From Lachnospiraceae bacterium (GTDB lineage: Bacteria; Bacillota; Clostridia; Lachnospirales; Lachnospiraceae), in contig JAJBTQ010000034.1 in assembly GCA_020860755.1 (NCBI GenBank), positions 1 to 58,272 of the forward strand: 58,272 nucleotides of DNA. The letters are read 5' to 3'. Both the position numbers and the translations under genes were made by a program. Below the pieces are notes generated by a model. The model did not search any database and was not told the origin of the DNA. It worked only from the letters and a program-made list of their open reading frames with translations. Below are positions 51,930-58,272 of the stretch, piece by piece; position 1 is the stretch's first letter; each line of letters begins with the position of its first letter.

Positions 51930-54900
51930 ATGAACGCATTTTTAAAGCCGCTTAAGAGCCTTGCCGGCTTTAAAGAGCTGGAAGAGGCTGTGCGTTCGGA
52001 CGCGGGACTGTACTCCGTCACCGGATGCACAGATGCGCAAAAACCACATTTCATATATGCGATCACCCGGGCATCGGCAAATGGCCGGCTTATTGTCGTG
52101 CCCTCAGAGACGCGCGCGCGGGAGCTTTTGGAGGCATATCGCTTCTTTGATCCTGTCGTGCGCTACTTTCCCGCAAAGGACATTTTATTCTACCAGTCGG
52201 ACATCCGCGGCAATGCTCTAACGCGCGAGCGGATGGAGGTGTACCGCGCGCTTTTGGAGGGGGAGGATATCACGGTCATCACGACATTTGACGCGCTGAT
52301 GGACCGCCTCATCCCGCCTCAGGCGCTTTTGGACTCCCGCCTTTCTGTAAAGCAGGGGACTGCGGTGGATTTAGACGATCTAAGGAGCAGGCTGGCCCGC
52401 ATGGGCTATGAGTACGCGGATCAGACTGAGGAGCCGGGCCAGTTCTGTGTGCGCGGCGGCATTTTGGACGTCTTCCCCTTAACGGAGGAGACACCGTACC
52501 GTATTGAGCTGTGGGGCGACGAGGTCGACTCCATCCGAAGCTTCAGCCCCGAAAGCCAGCGCTCCATCGAGACCGTGGAGAGCTTAATGATCTATCCTGC
52601 CGGAGAGCTCGTGCTGGATGATGAGCGCCTCCATGAGGGTGTGGAGGCCTTGACAAAGGACGCCGAAAAACAGATCAAAAAATACCGCGACAGCATGCTC
52701 ACCGAGGAGGCGGCCAGGATCCGTCACAGTGTGGACGCCGTTCGGGAAGAGCTTTTGGAGCTGGTGTCCGTGCGCCAGGCGGAGGCTTATCTGACCTATT
52801 TTTACAGCAATACCACAGGGTTCTTAGACTACTTTACTTACTCAGACCGAAAGGCTGGCTCCGGAGAGGAACCCCTCCTTTTTATAGACGAGCCTGCCCG
52901 CTGTCAGGAAAAGGCCCGAGCCGTGGAGAAGGAGTTTTTCTCCAGCATGGAACAGCGCTTAAAAAAGGGGTACATTCTGCCGGGCCAGACGGACATGCTG
53001 ATCCCGGCCGGGGAAGTGTGGAATGCACTCTCACGCTGTCCGGGCTTAGCGCTCTCCAATCTGGAGACGCGCACGGAAGAACTCCCTGCGACAGACAGTG
53101 CCGCAGGGCAGCCGGCAAGGCGCAGTCCGCTCTTACATAAAGAGCCTCTTCGCCTCAATGTAAGATCCGTCAACACATACAATGGCAGCTTTTCGCTGCT
53201 TGTAAAGGACTTAACTTCCTATAAAAAACAAAAATACAGCGTGATCCTTCTTTGCGGTTCCCGGACAAGGGCACAGCGCATGGCGCGGGACTTACAGGAG
53301 GAGGGTCTTACGGCTTTTTACAGCGAGGACACCAACCGGGTCGTAAGCCCGGGCGAGGCTATGGTGCTCTACGGCGTGCTGCCGCAGGGCTTTTGCTACC
53401 CGGATATCCGCTTTGTCGTGCTGACTGAGACGGACATTTTCGGCGCGCCGAAAAAAAGGACCCGGAAGAAAAGATATCAGGGCGGCGAGCGGATTGCGAG
53501 CTTTACCGAACTGAAGCCGGGGGACTATGTCGTGCACGAAAACCACGGGCTCGGGATCTACCGCGGCATCGAGCAGGTCGAGATGAACAGGACGCAGCGC
53601 GACTACATGAAGATCGAGTACGATAAAGGCAGCAGCCTCTATGTACCTGCGACCCAGCTTGATGTGATCCAGAGATACTCCGGTTCCGACGGCAGACAGC
53701 CGAAATTAAACCGCCTCGGCGGGCAGGAGTGGAAACACACGAGAAGCCGGGTCCGGCAGTCGGTGCAGGTCATCGCCAGGGATCTTGTAGAGCTCTATGC
53801 CATCCGGCAGAGCTCGCAGGGTTACCGTTACGGGCAGGACACGGTCTGGCAGCGCGAGTTCGAGGAGATGTTCCCATACGAGGAGACGGAGGATCAGCTG
53901 ACTGCCATCGCTGATATCAAGTCGGATATGGAGAGCGGCAAGATCATGGACCGCCTGCTCTGCGGCGACGTGGGCTTCGGAAAGACGGAGGTGGCGCTTC
54001 GGGCGGCCTTCAAGGCCGTTCAGGAAAACAAGCAGGTCGTCTACCTCGTCCCGACCACGATCCTGGCTCAGCAGCACTATGACAACTTTGTGGAGCGCTT
54101 AAAAAATTTCCCGGTGAACGTGGAACTGCTCTGCCGCTTCCGCACGCAGGCCCAGCAGCGCGAGACGATAAAGCGCTTAAAACAGGGGATGACAGATATC
54201 GTCATCGGCACGCACCGCGTGCTTTCTGACGACGTCGAGTACAAGGACTTAGGCCTCCTCATCATCGACGAGGAGCAGCGCTTCGGCGTGACACATAAGG
54301 AGAAGATCAAACAGTTAAAAAAGACGGTGGACGTCCTGGCCTTAACAGCGACGCCGATCCCGCGAACCCTCCACATGAGCATGGTGGGGATCCGGGATAT
54401 GAGTGTCTTGGAGGAGCCGCCGCAGGACCGCCTGCCGATCCAGACCTACATCATGGAGTACAACGAGGAGATGGTTCGGGAAGCCATCGAGCGGGAGCTG
54501 GCCCGGGGCGGTCAGGTCTACTATGTCTATAACCGGGTCAATACGATTGCCGATCAGACGGCCCGCATTGCCCGGCTCGTGCCGGACGCCGAGGTGGCCT
54601 TTGCCCACGGGCAGATGAGTGAACGGGAACTGGAGCGGGTCATGTACCGGTTTATCGACCGGGAGATCGACGTGCTCGTGTCCACCACGATCATCGAGAC
54701 CGGTATGGACATTGCGAATGTAAACACGATGATCGTCCACGATGCGGACACGATGGGCTTATCGCAGCTCTACCAGCTTCGGGGACGGATCGGCCGCTCA
54801 AACCGTACGTCCTATGCCTTCCTCATGTACCGCCGCGACAAGATATTAAAAGAAGTCGCGGAAAAGCGTCTCTCCGCGATCCGGGAGTTCACGGAGCTCG

Positions 54901-55517
54901 GGAGCGGCATCCGCATCGCCCGTAAGGATCTGGAGATCCGCGGGGCCGGCAACCTGCTCGGCGAGCAGCAGCACGGGCACATGGAGGCGGTCGGCTACGA
55001 GCTCTACTGCAAGATGTTAAACGAGGCGGTCCGCGAGGCGAAGGGGGAGCCCGCCGTCAGTGATTTTGAGACGGCGATCGACCTGGAGCTGGACGCTTAC
55101 ATTCCGTCCGACTACATTGAAAATGAGGTGCAGAAGCTGGATATCTACAAGCGGATCGCCGCCGTCGGGAGCGAGGAGGAGCGCGACGAGATGACAGACG
55201 AACTCATCGACCGCTTCGGAGAGCCGCCGCGCAGTGTGCAGAATCTGCTGGCAGTGGCCATGCTCCGCGAACAGGCGCACGCCGTCTTTGTAACGGAGAT
55301 CAAGGAGACGCCTGACGGGATCATCTTTTCGCTCTATCCGCAGGCCGTGGTCGATCCGGCGAAGATCCCGGACGCGGTAAAGTCCCTGCAGCCCGGTCTT
55401 TCCTTTCAGGCGAACCGGGACAGGCCGCGCTTTGTCTACCGCAGACAAAAGTCGGATCCGGACACGATCCGGGTGGTTCAGCGCGTGCTGGATGTGTGCC
55501 GGGAGATCTGTCTGTAA
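51930..55517 (+). CDS. mfd: Transcription-repair coupling factor
   Basis: 1195 residues. UvrB-homology part, the RNA polymerase-interacting region ELKPGDYVVHENHGLGIYRG, RecG-like motor with DRLLCGDVGFGKTEVALRA (Walker A), IIDEEQRF (DEEQ box), TATPIPRTLHMSM and GLSQLYQLRGRIGRS, and the C-terminal TRCF domain. It removes stalled RNA polymerase and recruits UvrA. The ATG at 51930 has no visible ribosome binding site. Its residues 310-420 are Arg/Pro rich but in frame. Confidence 0.97.
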   Translation: MNAFLKPLKSLAGFKELEEAVRSDAGLYSVTGCTDAQKPHFIYAITRASANGRLIVVPSETRARELLEAYRFFDPVVRYFPAKDILFYQSDIRGNALTRERMEVYRALLEGEDITVITTFDALMDRLIPPQALLDSRLSVKQGTAVDLDDLRSRLARMGYEYADQTEEPGQFCVRGGILDVFPLTEETPYRIELWGDEVDSIRSFSPESQRSIETVESLMIYPAGELVLDDERLHEGVEALTKDAEKQIKKYRDSMLTEEAARIRHSVDAVREELLELVSVRQAEAYLTYFYSNTTGFLDYFTYSDRKAGSGEEPLLFIDEPARCQEKARAVEKEFFSSMEQRLKKGYILPGQTDMLIPAGEVWNALSRCPGLALSNLETRTEELPATDSAAGQPARRSPLLHKEPLRLNVRSVNTYNGSFSLLVKDLTSYKKQKYSVILLCGSRTRAQRMARDLQEEGLTAFYSEDTNRVVSPGEAMVLYGVLPQGFCYPDIRFVVLTETDIFGAPKKRTRKKRYQGGERIASFTELKPGDYVVHENHGLGIYRGIEQVEMNRTQRDYMKIEYDKGSSLYVPATQLDVIQRYSGSDGRQPKLNRLGGQEWKHTRSRVRQSVQVIARDLVELYAIRQSSQGYRYGQDTVWQREFEEMFPYEETEDQLTAIADIKSDMESGKIMDRLLCGDVGFGKTEVALRAAFKAVQENKQVVYLVPTTILAQQHYDNFVERLKNFPVNVELLCRFRTQAQQRETIKRLKQGMTDIVIGTHRVLSDDVEYKDLGLLIIDEEQRFGVTHKEKIKQLKKTVDVLALTATPIPRTLHMSMVGIRDMSVLEEPPQDRLPIQTYIMEYNEEMVREAIERELARGGQVYYVYNRVNTIADQTARIARLVPDAEVAFAHGQMSERELERVMYRFIDREIDVLVSTTIIETGMDIANVNTMIVHDADTMGLSQLYQLRGRIGRSNRTSYAFLMYRRDKILKEVAEKRLSAIREFTELGSGIRIARKDLEIRGAGNLLGEQQHGHMEAVGYELYCKMLNEAVREAKGEPAVSDFETAIDLELDAYIPSDYIENEVQKLDIYKRIAAVGSEEERDEMTDELIDRFGEPPRSVQNLLAVAMLREQAHAVFVTEIKETPDGIIFSLYPQAVVDPAKIPDAVKSLQPGLSFQANRDRPRFVYRRQKSDPDTIRVVQRVLDVCREICL

Positions 55518-55543
55518 TTTTCCGTTTTTTGGCTGTAAAATAA

Positions 55544-55572
55544 TTGAACTTTTCTGCCGATTAGGGTAGAAT
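55544..55572 (+). promoter_or_regulatory. Promoter of dlt-like operon
   Basis: TTGAAC (55544-55549), 17 bases, TAGAAT (55567-55572). Confidence 0.75.
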
Positions 55573-55611
55573 ATTCTTATATTTAGTTTGTAAGTTTCGG
55601 GAGTTATGAAG

Positions 55612-57201
55612 ATGAACGATCTGCTGGACTATTTTGAAAAAACAGCCCTGCGATTTCCCGATAAAACGGCCGTCGCCTGCAGGAATTTAGACTATACTTT
55701 TCAGCAGCTTAAGGACCTGTCGCAGGCCCTGGGAGAGTGCATCGCCGGCTTACAGCCCGGAAATGGTCCGGCAGGAGTGCTCGTCGACCGCGGCATTGAT
55801 ACGGCGGTCTTTTTTCTTGCGGCCCTCTACAGCGGCAATTTTTATGTCCCGATCGATCCGGACATGCCGCGCGAGAAGATCGAGTTGGTGTTGGAGGACG
55901 CGGACATCCGGGTTCTGCTTTGCAGGGAGGATCGCAGAGATTTTCTGCGGGAACTGGGCTATGAGGGGGAGATCCTGACCATTGGCGACGCGAACACCCC
56001 TTCCACGGACGATGATCCGGCCACAGGTCTGCATACGCAGGAGAGCCCAAAGGGGCAGAGCGCGGTCCGCACACCTTTGACCGACCCCAACACCCCGGCC
56101 TACATGATCTACACGTCCGGTTCCACCGGGCAGCCGAAGGGTGTGTTGAAAAGCCACGGGGCAGTCATCGACTTTATGGAGACATTCATCGATCTTTTTT
56201 CGCTGGGACCGGAGGAGATCATCGGCAATCAGACGCCGTTCTTTTTTGATGCCTCGGCCAAGGATTTCTATCTGATGGTGTTTACCGGCGCCACGCTTGA
56301 GATCCTGCCCTCGGAGTTGTTTGTCTTTCCGGTCACCCTGATCGAATATCTAAACCAGCGGAACGTAAGCTACATCTGCTGGGTCCCGTCGGCGCTTACG
56401 GTCGTCACGCAGCTGAATACGTTTTTGCAGGTCCTGCCGACTACGCTTACAAAGATCTTTTTTGTCGGCGAGACCTTTCCGTTAAAGCACTTAAAAAAGT
56501 GGATGGAGGCGCTTCCCGGGATGCAGTATGTCAATCTGTACGGCTCCACGGAGATCGCCGGCGTATGCTGCTTTTATGAGCTGCCGGTCCCTTTTGAGGG
56601 GGAGGAGATTCCGATGGGACGTGCGCTGCCGAATTGCGAGGTCTTTTTGCTGGAGACAGCGGACGCGGCGCCCGGAACAGATCCGGACAAAGCCGCGAGC
56701 CGGCGCTTTATCACGGATCCTGACACGGTCGGAGAGATCTGCGTCGCCGGCGACAGTCTGGCATTGGAATATTACCACGATCCGGAGCGCACAAAAAATA
56801 CCTTTGTCACGCTCACGCTGCCGGACGGGACATGTGCGCGCACGCTTTGCACCGGAGATCTGGGGCGGTACGATGCCGACGGCAACCTGCTCTTCGTCTC
56901 CCGCCGGGACGATCAGATCAAGCACATGGGACACCGCATTGAGCTGGGCGAGATCGAATCCGTCGTGGACCGGATCCCGGAGATTGCAAAGTGCTGCTGC
57001 CTCTATCAGAAAAAGAAACAGCGGATCTGTCTGTTTTGTGAACTCATCCCCGGCTGCGACTGGGATGCGAAGACGATCCGACGGATGCTGGGTGAGAGGC
57101 TGTCCGAATACATGCAGCCGTCCAAATGCTATGTGCTTGACAAGATCCCCTTAAACGCCAACGGCAAGGCAGACAGGGGACGCTTAAAAGAAATGCTTTA
57201 G
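55612..57201 (+). CDS. DltA-like amino acid adenylation enzyme
   Basis: 529 residues. ATG 55612 is preferred over 55606 because CGGGAG is eight bases upstream. Adenylation-domain motifs: MIYTSGSTGQPKGV (A3), YGSTEI (A5), TGDLGRYDADG (A7), DDQIKHMGHRIELGEIE (A8) and NANGKADR with the catalytic Lys (A10). With the carrier protein and MBOAT genes behind it, this fits a D-alanine--carrier protein ligase that charges carrier for D-alanylation of teichoic-acid-like polymers. The amino acid is inferred from context, and an insert near residues 125-150 is low in complexity. Confidence 0.85.
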   Translation: MNDLLDYFEKTALRFPDKTAVACRNLDYTFQQLKDLSQALGECIAGLQPGNGPAGVLVDRGIDTAVFFLAALYSGNFYVPIDPDMPREKIELVLEDADIRVLLCREDRRDFLRELGYEGEILTIGDANTPSTDDDPATGLHTQESPKGQSAVRTPLTDPNTPAYMIYTSGSTGQPKGVLKSHGAVIDFMETFIDLFSLGPEEIIGNQTPFFFDASAKDFYLMVFTGATLEILPSELFVFPVTLIEYLNQRNVSYICWVPSALTVVTQLNTFLQVLPTTLTKIFFVGETFPLKHLKKWMEALPGMQYVNLYGSTEIAGVCCFYELPVPFEGEEIPMGRALPNCEVFLLETADAAPGTDPDKAASRRFITDPDTVGEICVAGDSLALEYYHDPERTKNTFVTLTLPDGTCARTLCTGDLGRYDADGNLLFVSRRDDQIKHMGHRIELGEIESVVDRIPEIAKCCCLYQKKKQRICLFCELIPGCDWDAKTIRRMLGERLSEYMQPSKCYVLDKIPLNANGKADRGRLKEML

Positions 57202-57217
57202 AGAAAGGAGCTCTCAC

Positions 57218-57451
57218 ATGGATGAATTACTGGAGATCCTCGAAGATATCAATCCGGATGTCGACTATGAGACGGAGACCCGCTTAATCGACGGAAAGGT
57301 TTTAAATTCGTTCAGCATTATCACGCTGGTCTCGAACATTCAGGAAGAGTTTGACATCGAGATCAGCCCGGCATATCTCGTTCCTGAAAACTTCAACAGC
57401 GTCGACGCCATGTGGGCCATGATCCAAATGATCCAGGAGGAGGACGAGTAG
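57218..57451 (+). CDS. Acyl carrier protein-like (DltC-type) carrier
   Basis: 77 residues, RBS AAAGGAG. A four-helix carrier with LIDGKVLNSFSIITLVSNI; the Ser in Asn-Ser-Phe takes the place of the usual Asp-Ser-Leu phosphopantetheine site. Very acidic, as carriers are. It lies 16 bases after the adenylation gene and one base before the MBOAT start. Likely receives the activated amino acid and gives it to the membrane enzyme. Confidence 0.88.
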   Translation: MDELLEILEDINPDVDYETETRLIDGKVLNSFSIITLVSNIQEEFDIEISPAYLVPENFNSVDAMWAMIQMIQEEDE

Positions 57452-57452
57452 C

Positions 57453-58272
57453 GTGGAGTTGTTGTCCTTTCGATTTCTCATATTTTGTGCAATTGTAGTA
57501 ATTGCCTACTTCGCCCTGCCAAAACGCATGCAGTGGTGGGTGCTTTTGGCAGCCAGCATGGTCTTCTATGCTTCGGGCGGAGTCAGGAATGTTCTTTTTG
57601 TTCTGATCACAGCCACCTCGACGTATGCAGCGACACTTCTCATGCAGCGCATGGCGGATACCCAAAAAACATGGCTGAAAGAAAATAAATCCCTTGTAAG
57701 CAAAGAAGAAAAAGATGCCTTTAAGTCCAAGATCCTGTTTAGGCGCCGCCTCGTTCTCGTGGTGACGCTGGTGATTAATTTCGGCCTTTTAGGCTATTTT
57801 AAATATCTGCAGATGATCCTCGAAACACTCAGCAGGATAATAAGCGGCTTCGGAGGCGCTGCGGTCAATGATGTCTGGGAGCTGATCGTTCCCCTGGGTA
57901 TTTCATTCTATACCTTCCAGACCATGGGATATCTGATCGATGTGTACTGGAAGAAAACCCCTCCCGAGAAAAACTATCTCAAGACCCTTTTGTTCGTTTC
58001 ATTCTTCCCGCAGATGACGCAGGGACCTATCAGCAATTTCAAAGACCTGACGACAGAACTCTTTACAAAGCATTCCTTCTCCTATAAACAGTTTTCCTGG
58101 GGCTGCCAGCGGATCATATGGGGCCTGTTTAAAAAGTTGGCGATCGCGAATGTCCTGGCGGGCTATGTTGGAAATGTGTTTGCCAACTATCACGAATACT
58201 CTGCTCTCACTACGCTGCTCGGCGCATTTATGTACAGTGTGCAGATCTATGCCGATTTCTCGGGATATATGG
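57453..58272 (+). CDS. MBOAT-family (DltB-like) acyltransferase, cut by window end
   Basis: Starts at GTG 57453 with GGAGGAGGA nine bases upstream and runs off the window (273 codons seen). Many hydrophobic spans; LGISFYTFQTMGYLIDVYW, SFFPQMTQGPIS and QIYADFSGYM are MBOAT signatures. DltB-type proteins move the amino acid from the carrier across the membrane. The catalytic His region lies beyond the window. Gene order here is A-C-B rather than the classical A-B-C-D. Confidence 0.9.
   Translation, partial: MELLSFRFLIFCAIVVIAYFALPKRMQWWVLLAASMVFYASGGVRNVLFVLITATSTYAATLLMQRMADTQKTWLKENKSLVSKEEKDAFKSKILFRRRLVLVVTLVINFGLLGYFKYLQMILETLSRIISGFGGAAVNDVWELIVPLGISFYTFQTMGYLIDVYWKKTPPEKNYLKTLLFVSFFPQMTQGPISNFKDLTTELFTKHSFSYKQFSWGCQRIIWGLFKKLAIANVLAGYVGNVFANYHEYSALTTLLGAFMYSVQIYADFSGYM

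Overview
The window looks like chromosomal DNA of an anaerobic, gut-type Gram-positive of the Clostridia, most likely Lachnospiraceae. The evidence is gene order and protein style: the Orn/Lys/Arg decarboxylase - guanylate kinase-like - holB - PSP1/ricT - tRNA1(Val) methyltransferase - rsmI block, the DUF951-rpsF-ssb-rpsR block, gdpP-rplI-dnaB, murC-dnaD-dnaC, pth-mfd, oxygen-sensitive Fe-S/Mo enzymes, strong AGGAGG ribosome binding sites and moderately high GC. Naming a genus would be guesswork.

Layout. 1-1.9 kb: a cut-off flavodoxin-like gene, tRNA-Lys(CTT), a DAPG-hydrolase-like gene and a 45-codon membrane peptide. 2.0-6.3 kb: a MarR-type regulator with a heterodimeric ABC exporter whose first ATPase has a degenerate active site, closed by a long two-tier hairpin. 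6.4-11.5 kb: a cysteine-rich small protein, a DUF6273 protein, an S66 carboxypeptidase, trmB, a membrane-anchored D,D-carboxypeptidase and a Rid-family protein. 11.5-27.4 kb: a molybdenum island. On the plus strand a LysR regulator overlaps a soluble molybdopterin oxidoreductase, followed by a DmsB-like Fe-S subunit, a TorD-like chaperone and homologues of sulfite reductase subunits AsrA and AsrB with no AsrC. Facing it on the minus strand is modA-modB-modC-moaC-moaA-(MOSC+mogA)-(moeA+mobB)-mobA-moeA-like, that is, molybdate uptake plus most of cofactor synthesis. Together these look like a self-supplied cytoplasmic NAD(P)H-dependent reductase of unknown substrate.

27.5-34.2 kb: a membrane protein with a repetitive Lys/Glu/Thr/Ser tail and the decarboxylase-to-rsmI housekeeping block. 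34.3-45.7 kb: a FabT-like regulator, a sirtuin, ribosomal protein/SSB genes, an LTA-synthase-like enzyme, gdpP-rplI-dnaB, a DtxR-like regulator, gdhA and an HPr-like protein that has lost the phosphorylatable histidine but keeps Ser46 (Crh-like). 45.7-50.8 kb (minus): murC, dnaD-like, dnaC-like and PRPP synthetase. 50.8-58.3 kb: pth, a 362-bp structured non-coding element with 12-bp terminal inverted repeats, mfd, and the start of a dlt-like operon (adenylation enzyme, carrier protein, MBOAT) cut off by the window end.

Strongest candidates for something new: the AsrAB-coupled molybdenum reductase with its cofactor island; the 362-bp structured element between pth and mfd; the Crh-like HPr with Tyr at position 15; and a palindromic -35 hexamer apparently shared by divergent murC and pth promoters. 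Protein families were recognised from memory of motifs and no database search was run.
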